A stretch of DNA of 6,318 nt from Bacteroides sp. (GTDB taxonomy: Bacteria > Bacteroidota > Bacteroidia > Bacteroidales > Muribaculaceae), in the NCBI GenBank assembly GCA_014801655.1, contig JAAVDT010000022.1, positions 1 to 6,318 of the forward strand, in the 5' to 3' direction. Made by a program: the position numbers and the translations under genes. Positions within the stretch are counted from its first letter, which is position 1; the number at the start of each line of letters is the position of its first letter. Below the pieces are notes generated by a model that was given only the letters and a program-made list of their open reading frames with translations, made no database searches and was not told the origin of the DNA. Below, piece by piece: positions 1 through 5,694 of the stretch.

Positions 1-1053
1 CTGCATGGGGTAGCCCATCCAGCCGAAGATGTCGATGTTGTCCCAGCCTTCTTTGTTGTCGTTGCGCGGGGGATAGTAGTTGATGCGCACTTTGTGGTAG
101 TAGTCAGTGTAGAGGTCGGGCTGTTCTTCGGGCACGAGGATTGATTCGAGGGTTGAGAGTTTCGAAACTTCTTTTGTGCGGAAGTTGGCGGGTTCGTCGA
201 GCACGAGGCCGTCGCGGTTGCCGAGGATATTGGTTGAGAACCAGCCGCTCAGGCCGAGGCAGCGGGTGCCGATGATGGGAGCGAAGCCTGACTTAACGAG
301 GGTCTGGCCGGTCTTGAAGTCTTTACCTGCGATGGGCATGCCGGTTTTTTCGGCGAGTTCCCACATTGCGGGGATGTCGACGGTGGTGTTGGGGGCACCC
401 ATGATGAAGGGAGCGCCTTCGGTGAGGGCTGCGTAGGCGTAGCACATCGAGGGAGCGATGTGTTCTTTGTCGTCGGCTTTCATTGCTGCTTCGAGAGCGG
501 CGAGAGTGCCGTGAACTTCTTCGTCAACGGGAACGTAGACTTCGGTGGAAGCTGCCCAGAGCACTACCACGCGGTCGAGGCCGTTTTCTTTCTTGAAGTT
601 GCGGATGTCTTCGCGGAGCTGTTCAACCATTTCCCAGCGGGTTTTGCCAACCATGATGTTTTCGCCGTCGAGACGTTTTGCATAGTTGTGGTCGAAAGCG
701 GCCTTCATCGGCTTGATGGCTTCGAGTTCATCCTTAACGGGGTTGATATCTTTTTCTTTGAGTACTTCGCAGTTGATTGCGCTTTCGTAAGCGTTTGCGG
801 GATATACGTCCCATGCGCCGAACACGATGTCGTCGAGCTTGGCAATGGGCACGATGTCTTCATATTTCAGATATTTCTTTTCAGCACCCTGGCCAACACG
901 GATTTTATCGTACTGGGTCATTGAGCCAACAGGCTTCGACAGGCCTTTGCGGGCCATGAGCACACCGGTCATGAATGTTGAAGTAACGGCTCCGAGGCCT
1001 ACAACGAGTACGCCAAGTTTGCCGTCGGCGGGTTTTACATTTGTTTCTTTCAT
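1..1053 (-). CDS. ino1: Inositol-3-phosphate synthase (MIPS), C-terminus cut off by window edge
   Basis: The frame is open from the ATG at 1051-1053 to base 1, giving 351 residues without a stop. The family converts glucose 6-phosphate to 1D-myo-inositol 3-phosphate using tightly bound NAD in the cytoplasm. Visible signatures are an N-terminal nucleotide-binding loop VVGLGAVTST (17-26), FGAWDVYP (78-85), LWAASTEVY (165-173), AGKDFKTGQT (242-251), LGNRDG (277-282) and FRTKEVSK (291-298). The two lysines of FRTKEVSK probably match active-site lysines of the yeast enzyme. From memory, bacteroidete homologues have about 430 residues, so some 80 C-terminal residues probably lie beyond the window. 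In Bacteroides thetaiotaomicron this gene heads a cluster making phosphatidylinositol and inositol sphingolipids, so such genes may follow to the left; that is inference. It has its own promoter and a structured leader. Confidence 0.93.
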   Translation of the reverse strand, partial: MKETNVKPADGKLGVLVVGLGAVTSTFMTGVLMARKGLSKPVGSMTQYDKIRVGQGAEKKYLKYEDIVPIAKLDDIVFGAWDVYPANAYESAINCEVLKEKDINPVKDELEAIKPMKAAFDHNYAKRLDGENIMVGKTRWEMVEQLREDIRNFKKENGLDRVVVLWAASTEVYVPVDEEVHGTLAALEAAMKADDKEHIAPSMCYAYAALTEGAPFIMGAPNTTVDIPAMWELAEKTGMPIAGKDFKTGQTLVKSGFAPIIGTRCLGLSGWFSTNILGNRDGLVLDEPANFRTKEVSKLSTLESILVPEEQPDLYTDYYHKVRINYYPPRNDNKEGWDNIDIFGWMGYPMQ

Positions 1054-1089
1054 GATTACTTTTGGTTGATATTTTTGATTGTTTATTTC

Positions 1090-1138
1090 ATGCCCTTAGG
1101 CATCAACCGATGGCTGCTCGAGGCTGCCCGGTCGATGC
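1090..1138 (-). promoter_or_regulatory. Structured 5' leader with two mutually exclusive hairpins
   Basis: In the transcript leading into the inositol-phosphate synthase gene, bases 1138-1129 (GCATCGACCG) pair with 1109-1100 (CGGTTGATGC) in a 10-base-pair stem with one G-U wobble and a 19-base loop. The stem can grow by two more pairs if one C is bulged. A second hairpin, ATGCC-TAAG-GGCAT, occupies 1103-1090. The two share bases 1100-1103, so only one can form at a time. This block is GC-rich within an otherwise AT-rich spacer. Alternative folds are typical of attenuators and riboswitches, but I recognise no known class and no U-tract terminator follows. Confidence 0.35.
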
Positions 1139-1157
1139 TACACGTTGAAACGGGTTT

Positions 1158-1186
1158 CAAAGGTACACCTTTTTTATAATACCAAA
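1158..1186 (-). promoter_or_regulatory. Bacteroidete-type promoter of the inositol-phosphate synthase gene
   Basis: Read on the minus strand, TTTG (1183-1186) is followed after 17 bases by TACCTTTG (1158-1165). This matches the known Bacteroidetes pattern of a -33 TTTG box and a -7 TAnnTTTG box exactly in both boxes, though the spacing is at the short end. A T-rich tract lies just upstream of and overlaps the -33 box. Transcription would start near 1152, giving a leader of about 100 bases before the ATG at 1053. Confidence 0.6.
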
Positions 1187-1311
1187 AAAAAATTAAGTTT
1201 AATATATTTTTATTTTTGTAAATATTCTATAAAATCGGGTGATTTTGTTTGGTGGTATGTTGCAGGATGTGAAATTTTTGGCTTAAAAGTTAACGAATGT
1301 GAAGCAGGGTG

Positions 1312-2163
1312 TCATTTCAGATCGCGCAGTTTGTAGGTCTGCGAGCGTAGGTAGGCGCCGAGTTCTTCGATTGAGGTGTTGTGGGCGGCTATTTCTTCTA
1401 CGCTTATCGGCTGACCGACACTGACATGGATTTCTTTGCCGACTTTGCGGAACACTTCGGCGGGCAGACGCAGCGATCGGGCGGGCCAGCACACTTTCCC
1501 CAGGAAGTTGAACCACCAACTGTTGGACCCATGGAAGTAGATGGGAATCACGGGCACTTTGGCGCGCGAGATAATCTGAAGGATAGAGGGTTGCCAGGGG
1601 CGGTCTTCGAGGCGGCCGCTCCAGGTGATGGTGCTCATGGCGCCGGCGGGGAAGAAGCCGACGGGTTCGCCCTCTTTGAGCAGGCGCAGGGCCTGTCGGA
1701 TGCCGTTGACGGAGACTTTGCGCTTTTCAGGATCGTCGGTCTGCATGGCGTCGACGGCGATGAAGTTGGGGCGCATGGCCGATATTTTGTTGAGTATCAT
1801 GTTGACCATCACCCGGAATTTGGGGCGATGGCGGGTTATGAGGTAGATGAGGGTGATGCCGTCGAGGGCGCCGAAGGGGTGGTTGCTGACGGTGATGAAT
1901 GCGCCTTCGGGCAGGTGGTCGAGCACTTCCTGACCGTCAACGCGGAGCTTGATTTTGAAATCGTCGATCAGCATGCGGCGCACAAATTCCGGCCCCGGGG
2001 TGTCGCAGTTGCGGGCATGGACGGCGTTGACTTTGTCGACCGAGAGGAAGTGAAGCAGGCGGTCCACTAATTTGGGGTGGCCGTCGAGCGCGGGAACCAT
2101 CCGGCGTATGTCGTCGTAGTTCAGCACGTCGGGGCGAATTTCGTTGGAAGAGTCGTCAGTCAT
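1312..2163 (-). CDS. PlsC-like lysophospholipid acyltransferase family protein
   Basis: This 283-residue protein resembles the PlsC/LPLAT superfamily, which moves an acyl chain from acyl-ACP or acyl-CoA to a hydroxyl of a lipid at the inner membrane. The catalytic block is SNHPFGALD (93-101) with H95 and D101. The substrate-binding block is GFFPAGAMS (169-177), standing for the usual FPEG motif, and VIPIYFHG (205-212) fits the fourth conserved block. No signal peptide or clear membrane span is seen. Similar proteins in Bacteroidetes are often annotated as hemolysins; one relative, GlsA, O-acylates glycine lipids, but its usual N-acyltransferase partner is not next door, so the substrate is unknown. 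The gene starts 23 bases after the GtrA gene ends, so the two are probably cotranscribed. Confidence 0.85.
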   Translation of the reverse strand: MTDDSSNEIRPDVLNYDDIRRMVPALDGHPKLVDRLLHFLSVDKVNAVHARNCDTPGPEFVRRMLIDDFKIKLRVDGQEVLDHLPEGAFITVSNHPFGALDGITLIYLITRHRPKFRVMVNMILNKISAMRPNFIAVDAMQTDDPEKRKVSVNGIRQALRLLKEGEPVGFFPAGAMSTITWSGRLEDRPWQPSILQIISRAKVPVIPIYFHGSNSWWFNFLGKVCWPARSLRLPAEVFRKVGKEIHVSVGQPISVEEIAAHNTSIEELGAYLRSQTYKLRDLK

Positions 2164-2186
2164 ATTTCTGATGTTTGAGGAAGTTA

Positions 2187-2720
2187 TTAGTCGGCGTGTC
2201 GGCGGTCGTGGAGAGTCAGCATGTCGACGAATCTGATTGCTGTGGGGTCAAAGCGGGTCGGGCGGTAGACGAACTTGGCCTGCAGCAGCAGGTTCCAGAA
2301 GAGCGACACGATGGCCGACACGGCGAGTCGCGCCGCGGCATAGTAGCCGTCGGGTTTGAAGCCGATTGTTTCGAGCCATTGCCATTTCTGCAGCAGGAAG
2401 TAGAGACCGGAAGTGCCGAAGGAGTTGAGGAGCATGCTTCCGATCCACACCATCACGTATTTGACTATGATGGCCTTCCAGGATATGTCGTGGCAATGGA
2501 AGGTGAAGTGGAAGTTGACGTAGCAGTTGATGATGCCGCCCACCACGGCTCCCATCGCCGCCGCTACCCCCGGATTGAAGCCGGCCCAGGCAAAGAGGGC
2601 GAATCCGGTGAAGAGGTCGATCCACGAGGCTGCCTGCGACACCAGTCCGGCGCGCATCAGCGAGTAGATCCACTTGTCGCTGCGGATGAAGTTATGCCCT
2701 AAGTTGCGGATTCGGCTCAT
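2187..2720 (-). CDS. GtrA-family small membrane protein
   Basis: A 177-residue hydrophobic protein with four likely membrane spans, around residues 26-46, 49-69, 83-110 and 128-148. The paired patterns GGIINCYVNFHFTF (61-74), at the end of span 2, and FWNLLLQAKFVY (141-152), at the end of span 4, are typical of the GtrA family, whose members are proposed to help move polyprenyl-linked sugars across the inner membrane or to assist partner glycosyltransferases. I chose the ATG at 2718-2720. A GTG at 2775-2777 would add 19 unmatched residues, and its codon lies inside the predicted -7 box. The leader just before the ATG is almost all pyrimidine, with no Shine-Dalgarno sequence. No glycosyltransferase is adjacent in the window, so the partner is unknown. 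The gene sits directly downstream of the inverted-repeat segment and may be controlled by it. Confidence 0.83.
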   Translation of the reverse strand: MSRIRNLGHNFIRSDKWIYSLMRAGLVSQAASWIDLFTGFALFAWAGFNPGVAAAMGAVVGGIINCYVNFHFTFHCHDISWKAIIVKYVMVWIGSMLLNSFGTSGLYFLLQKWQWLETIGFKPDGYYAAARLAVSAIVSLFWNLLLQAKFVYRPTRFDPTAIRFVDMLTLHDRRHAD

Positions 2721-2745
2721 CGGGAGGGAGGGGGGGAGGAGGGTT

Positions 2746-2765
2746 AGAGTGTGTTTACTTTTAAA
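2746..2765. repeat. Left arm of 20-base perfect inverted repeat
   Basis: AGAGTGTGTTTACTTTTAAA on the plus strand is the exact reverse complement of 2922-2941. This arm lies 25 bases upstream of the chosen GtrA start codon and would be inside that gene's transcribed leader. Confidence 0.95.
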
Positions 2766-2776
2766 TGATTTTAGCA

Positions 2777-2806
2777 CAAAGAGAGATTTTGGGATGATTT
2801 TTCAAA
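2777..2806 (-). promoter_or_regulatory. Candidate promoter for the GtrA and acyltransferase genes
   Basis: On the minus strand, TTTG (2803-2806) is followed after 18 bases by TCTCTTTG (2777-2784), one mismatch from the Bacteroidetes TAnnTTTG box. The start point would fall near 2770, leaving a leader of about 50 bases that contains the left repeat arm. It lies wholly inside the inverted-repeat segment, so an inversion would turn it towards the 3' end of pdxA. Confidence 0.4.
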
Positions 2807-2818
2807 ATTGAAGAAGGA

Positions 2819-2834
2819 GCAATGCGGGCATTGC
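2819..2834 (-). terminator. Short palindrome, possible weak terminator after pdxA
   Basis: GCAATGC (2819-2825) and GCATTGC (2828-2834) are perfect inverted copies with two bases between them, so RNA could form a 6-pair stem with a 4-base loop. On the minus strand it is followed by a pyrimidine-rich but broken tract (TCCTTCTTC), which is poor for intrinsic termination. It sits near the middle of the inverted-repeat segment and could instead be a protein-binding site. Confidence 0.25.
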
Positions 2835-2921
2835 GACTGATGAAAGTTTGGAAAAGCGCCCAAAAGATCCTTTGTGATGAAATCAAAAATTATTATACAC
2901 ACTCTTCATTTATTAATTTGG

Positions 2922-2941
2922 TTTAAAAGTAAACACACTCT
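2922..2941. repeat. Right arm of 20-base perfect inverted repeat
   Basis: This arm reads TTTAAAAGTAAACACACTCT on the plus strand and is the exact reverse complement of 2746-2765. Its outermost base is also the last base of the pdxA stop codon. A partial extra copy, ACACACTCTT, occurs inside the segment at 2897-2906 in the same orientation as 2933-2942. Confidence 0.95.
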
Positions 2942-4041
2942 TAGTCGTCGGATTTCGACAGGTCGAGCACCACGTTGTCTTTTTTGTTCTTTTCGAAATA
3001 TTGCTTGCGCAGGGGGTTGGAGGTGGCTTCTTCGTGGCTGCGGCGACGGCGCACCACGTCGAGCGCCGTGTAGATGGCCTGGCGCATCGATTCGGCCGAT
3101 GCCTTGCCGCTGCCGGCAATGTCGTAGCCGGTGCCGTGGTCGGGGGAGGTGCGCACGAAGTCAAGTCCGGCGGTGAAGTTCACTCCGGCGTCCATAGCGA
3201 GGGTTTTGAAGGGAGCGAGGCCCTGGTCGTGATACATTGCCAGCACGCCGTCGAAACTTTTGAATGTGCCGTTGCCCCAGAAACCGTCGGCGGCATAAGG
3301 GCCGAAGGCATTGATTTTCTTCTTGCGGGCTTCTTCGATGGCGGGAATGATGGCTTCCTGCTCTTCGGTGCCAATCAGGCCGCTCTCGCCGGCATGGGGG
3401 TTGAGGGCAAGCACGGCGATGCGCGGATGTCCCAGACCGAAGTCGCGGGTGAGCGACCGGTTGAATTCCTCGATTTTCGACAACACATTTTCAGTGGTGA
3501 TCTGCGGAGCCACCTTTGCAATCGGTTCATGGATGGTGACCAGCGCCACTCGCACCGAGTCGTTGCAGAGAATCATCAGCGCTTGGTCGCCCTCGTTGCC
3601 CAGCGAAGCCTGAAGATATTCCGTGTGGCCGGGGAAGGTAAATTCCTCGCTCTGAATGTTGTTTTTGTTGATGGGGGCTGTGACGAGTGCGTCGATAGCT
3701 CCTGACCGGAGGTCGGTCACGGCGCGTTCGAGCGCGGCAAAAGCGGCTTTGCCGGCCTCGGGCGAGGGATTGCCCGGCTCAACCTTCACGTTCTCGCCCA
3801 CCACGTTGATGATGCTGCAATGGTCGGGCTTGGCCTGCGCCGGGTCACTTATCTGGTTGAGCTGCACGGGGGTTGCGCCGGTCAGCTTGGTGTAGTGAGA
3901 AGCCATTTTTGCCGACCCGTAGATGATCGGAGTGCAGAGCTCAAGCATCCGTGGATCTTCGAGCGCTTTTATAATCACTTCATAGCCAATGCCGTTGATG
4001 TCGCCATGAGTGATGCCTATCTTGATTTTATTGTCTGCCAT
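2941..4041 (-). CDS. pdxA: 4-hydroxythreonine-4-phosphate dehydrogenase PdxA
   Basis: A full-length 366-residue cytoplasmic enzyme of the DXP-dependent vitamin B6 pathway. It oxidises 4-phosphooxy-L-threonine with NAD(P); the product decarboxylates to the amino ketone that PdxJ joins with deoxyxylulose phosphate to make pyridoxine phosphate. Family signatures are clear: TAPINK (121-126), FPGHTEYL (136-143), and three histidines expected to bind the metal, H171 (TIHEP), H216 (NPHAGE) and H271 (YHDQGLAPFK), followed by RTSPDHGTG (297-305). The N-terminal loop reads THGDINGIG (11-19), which I take as a bacteroidete variant. The C-terminal 35 residues are charged and weakly conserved. It starts 74 bases after queG ends, so cotranscription is likely. 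Its stop codon abuts the 20-base inverted repeat. Confidence 0.96.
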   Translation of the reverse strand: MADNKIKIGITHGDINGIGYEVIIKALEDPRMLELCTPIIYGSAKMASHYTKLTGATPVQLNQISDPAQAKPDHCSIINVVGENVKVEPGNPSPEAGKAAFAALERAVTDLRSGAIDALVTAPINKNNIQSEEFTFPGHTEYLQASLGNEGDQALMILCNDSVRVALVTIHEPIAKVAPQITTENVLSKIEEFNRSLTRDFGLGHPRIAVLALNPHAGESGLIGTEEQEAIIPAIEEARKKKINAFGPYAADGFWGNGTFKSFDGVLAMYHDQGLAPFKTLAMDAGVNFTAGLDFVRTSPDHGTGYDIAGSGKASAESMRQAIYTALDVVRRRRSHEEATSNPLRKQYFEKNKKDNVVLDLSKSDD

Positions 4042-4054
4042 GATGCAAAATGTT

Positions 4055-4072
4055 TAAATTCTCGCGAATTTA
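4055..4072. promoter_or_regulatory. Dyad just upstream of pdxA
   Basis: TAAATTC (4055-4061) and GAATTTA (4066-4072) are perfect 7-base inverted copies around TCGC, ending 14 bases before the pdxA start codon. It could be an operator, an mRNA hairpin affecting translation, or chance in an AT-rich 74-base gap. No good promoter pair was found in this gap. Confidence 0.25.
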
Positions 4073-4115
4073 CTAATTTTTCGCCACCCGACCGCAATAA
4101 TTCACCAAAAACGCA

Positions 4116-5087
4116 TTATTCTTTGGGAGATAGGGAGGCGTGGGAGGAGAGGAGGGCGGCGGCGTTGCGTTGAAGTCCGGCGAGTTTGGCGCGCTTCATG
4201 GCGGAGCCGCGGAACGTGATGGAAAATTGTTCTTGGGTCATGGCGGCTATGTCGGCGGCCGTGAGGTCGAGCAGAGCCGGACGGGGGAGAAAATCCTCGA
4301 TGTCGGTGGGGAGGGGCGCGGCGTTGTGGGGACAAACGGCCGCGCAGCGGTCGCAGCCATAGAATGAGCCGTGGAGATTGGTGCCCGGGGGAAAATCGCC
4401 CCGGTGTTCAATGGTGAGATATGACAGGCAACGTCGGGCATCGCATGATCCGTCAGCTTTCAGAGCGCCTGTCGGGCAGGCGCGGAGGCAGCGGAGGCAG
4501 GAGGCGCAGGAGGAGGAGCTCTCAGAGTGCTCCGAGTTCTCAGAGTTCTCGGAAACCAACCTCACTGTAGTTAAAATCTCGCCCAGAAAGAAGTAGCTGC
4601 CGAGGCCGGGAATAATCAAGTGGTTGTTAAGCCCGATGAATCCGAGACCGGACCGGGCGGCCCAGTAGCGTTCGCGCAGCGGAGCGGTGTCGATGCACAC
4701 ACGGGTCTCCCCGCCGTAGGTTTCGCGGATGCGGGTGGCCACAGCTTCAAGTCGCCGGCGCACCACATCGTGGTAGTCGGCTCCCAGGGCGTAGTGCGAA
4801 ATCGACAGCCGGGGCTTCGGGCAGCGGTCGGAGGGCTGAAAATAGGGAATGGCGCAGCAAATCATCGACTGCGCCCCGTCGAGCAGCAGTGCGGGGTTGG
4901 AGCGCACATCGCCGTAGCGCTCGAGGTAGGCCATTGCGCCATGTCGGCCGGCGGCTATCCAGTTGTCGTAGATCAGGCGGCTGTCGGCATCGACCTCGCC
5001 AATCGGGGTGATGGCATAGCGCGCAACTCCGCTCCCCTCCATCAGGGCCGGGTCGAAATCAATCCATCGGGAGGGCGTTGAACTCAT
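4116..5087 (-). CDS. queG: tRNA epoxyqueuosine(34) reductase QueG
   Basis: A 323-residue cobalamin-dependent iron-sulfur enzyme that reduces epoxyqueuosine to queuosine in the anticodon of tRNAs, the last step of queuosine synthesis. It has the family's DTAPLRER motif (133-140; D133 is the likely catalytic acid) and two [4Fe-4S] motifs: C194, C197, C200, C204 and C245, C248, C252, with C220 in RRCLSYLTIE also conserved. The C-terminal FRGSAMKRAKLAGLQRN (292-308) is typical; no HEAT-repeat extension is present. The ATG at 5085-5087 is preferred because residues 10-25 align with the family's N-terminal helix, although it overlaps the deacetylase gene by 29 bases. Oddly, the linker before the first cluster is a Glu/Asn/Ser repeat encoded by 9-base tandem units. 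Confidence 0.95.
   Translation of the reverse strand: MSSTPSRWIDFDPALMEGSGVARYAITPIGEVDADSRLIYDNWIAAGRHGAMAYLERYGDVRSNPALLLDGAQSMICCAIPYFQPSDRCPKPRLSISHYALGADYHDVVRRRLEAVATRIRETYGGETRVCIDTAPLRERYWAARSGLGFIGLNNHLIIPGLGSYFFLGEILTTVRLVSENSENSEHSESSSSCASCLRCLRACPTGALKADGSCDARRCLSYLTIEHRGDFPPGTNLHGSFYGCDRCAAVCPHNAAPLPTDIEDFLPRPALLDLTAADIAAMTQEQFSITFRGSAMKRAKLAGLQRNAAALLSSHASLSPKE
4515..4550. repeat. Four 9-base tandem repeat units inside queG
   Basis: Plus-strand units are ggagctctc, agagtgctc, cgagttctc and agagttctc. On the coding strand each encodes Glu-x-Ser (ENS, ENS, EHS, ESS). Unit length is a multiple of three, so copy-number change would keep the reading frame. Confidence 0.85.
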
Positions 5088-5679
5088 AGCCTTGCTGTTT
5101 GAGCCATTCGATTGCGCGGGGCAGCGCGTAGCGGAGATTTTTCTCAGCCTTCAGCGAGTCGTGAAACACGATGATGGATCCGTTGCGGGCAAACCGCTTC
5201 ACATTGTCGAGCACCTGCTCCGGGGAGAGCTTGCGGCTGTAGTCGCGCGTCACCAGGTCATACATGATGATGTTGTAGTGGGCCTTGATGGCGGCCGCCT
5301 GACTCCATCGCAGCAGGCCGTGGGGCGGACGGAAGAGGGGACTGTCGATAAGGCGGTCGGCCTCGGTGAGGTCGCGCATATAGCGCAGCGATGTCACCTT
5401 CATGCCCTGCAGATGGTGCATCGTGTGGTTGCCCCAGCTGTGGCCGCGCCGGCGAATCTCCTCCAGCAGCTCGGGATTGCGGCTGACGTTGTCGCCCACA
5501 AGAAAGAATGTGGCCTTGACGCCATAGCTGTCGAGCAGGTCGAGCACCCAGGGCGTCACCTCCGGAATGGGGCCGTCGTCGAAAGTCAGGTAGACGATTC
5601 GGCGCCCCTTGCGTTTGAGGCGCCAGATCGCTTCCGGAAATAGAAGACGGTAGAGCAGCGGAGGTTGTTCGATCAGCAT
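5059..5679 (-). CDS. Polysaccharide deacetylase family protein (NodB domain)
   Basis: A compact 206-residue carbohydrate esterase family 4 protein that is almost all catalytic domain. Metal-dependent enzymes of this family remove N- or O-acetyl groups from glycans. Motifs in order: TFDDGP (32-37; D34 as likely base, D35 as metal ligand), the H-T-x-x-H metal motif (H85, H89), RPPHG (117-121), the DLVTRDY region (140-146) and IIVFHDS (168-174; catalytic H173). All key residues are present. There is no convincing signal peptide, so it may act on a cytoplasmic or membrane-associated substrate; the substrate is unknown. It starts 15 bases after the DUF2723-type gene and overlaps queG by 29 bases, which points to one operon and perhaps to envelope glycan or glycolipid tailoring. 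Confidence 0.9.
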   Translation of the reverse strand: MLIEQPPLLYRLLFPEAIWRLKRKGRRIVYLTFDDGPIPEVTPWVLDLLDSYGVKATFFLVGDNVSRNPELLEEIRRRGHSWGNHTMHHLQGMKVTSLRYMRDLTEADRLIDSPLFRPPHGLLRWSQAAAIKAHYNIIMYDLVTRDYSRKLSPEQVLDNVKRFARNGSIIVFHDSLKAEKNLRYALPRAIEWLKQQGYEFNALPMD

Positions 5680-5694
5680 GCTTTCCGCGCGTTA

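Larger units (their letters stand above)
2746..2941. other. Putative invertible promoter segment (or small terminal-inverted-repeat element)
   Basis: Two perfect 20-base arms enclose 156 AT-rich bases filling nearly all of the pdxA to GtrA spacer. A promoter-like pair lies near the left arm and points out of the segment to the GtrA and acyltransferase genes. Bacteroidales are known for many invertible promoters with arms and spacing of this order, flipped by serine or tyrosine recombinases. I see no recombinase here and cannot tell from one sequence whether the segment inverts. The alternative is a 196-base miniature transposon, but the bases flanking the arms (ggtt on the left, tagt on the right) show no target-site duplication. 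Confidence 0.45.

Noticed and set aside
460..924. Plus-strand open frame of 154 codons opposite the inositol-phosphate synthase gene
   Set aside because: It is antisense to the conserved synthase, and its Phe/Val/His-rich sequence is the complement of Lys/Glu/Asp/Met codons.
1231..1246. AAAATC-GGGT-GATTTT hairpin as terminator of the acyltransferase gene
   Set aside because: The stem is short and AT-rich and no clean T-tract follows on the minus strand; too weak to call.
1054..1311. Possible small RNA or tRNA gene in the 258-base spacer
   Set aside because: I found no tRNA-like arms or recognisable RNA family; only the promoter and the leader hairpins can be supported.
1145..1336. Possible 63-residue plus-strand protein in the spacer
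   Set aside because: It needs a TTG start, runs through the AT-rich promoter region and into the acyltransferase 3' end, and shows no conserved feature.
1381..2070. Long plus-strand open frame of 229 codons opposite the acyltransferase gene
   Set aside because: It is fully antisense to a gene with clear catalytic motifs. The translation is rich in G, A, D, E and H with no domain, as expected of a codon-bias shadow.
2721..2777. Upstream GTG start adding 19 residues to the GtrA protein
   Set aside because: The extra residues are not GtrA-like, they translate the inverted-repeat arm and the polypyrimidine leader, and the GTG overlaps the predicted -7 box.
3001..3705. Plus-strand open frame of 234 codons opposite pdxA
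   Set aside because: It is antisense to an unmistakable pdxA and its translation shows no recognisable motif.
5092..5643. Plus-strand open frame of 183 codons opposite the deacetylase gene
   Set aside because: It mirrors a well-supported NodB-domain gene and has no family signature.
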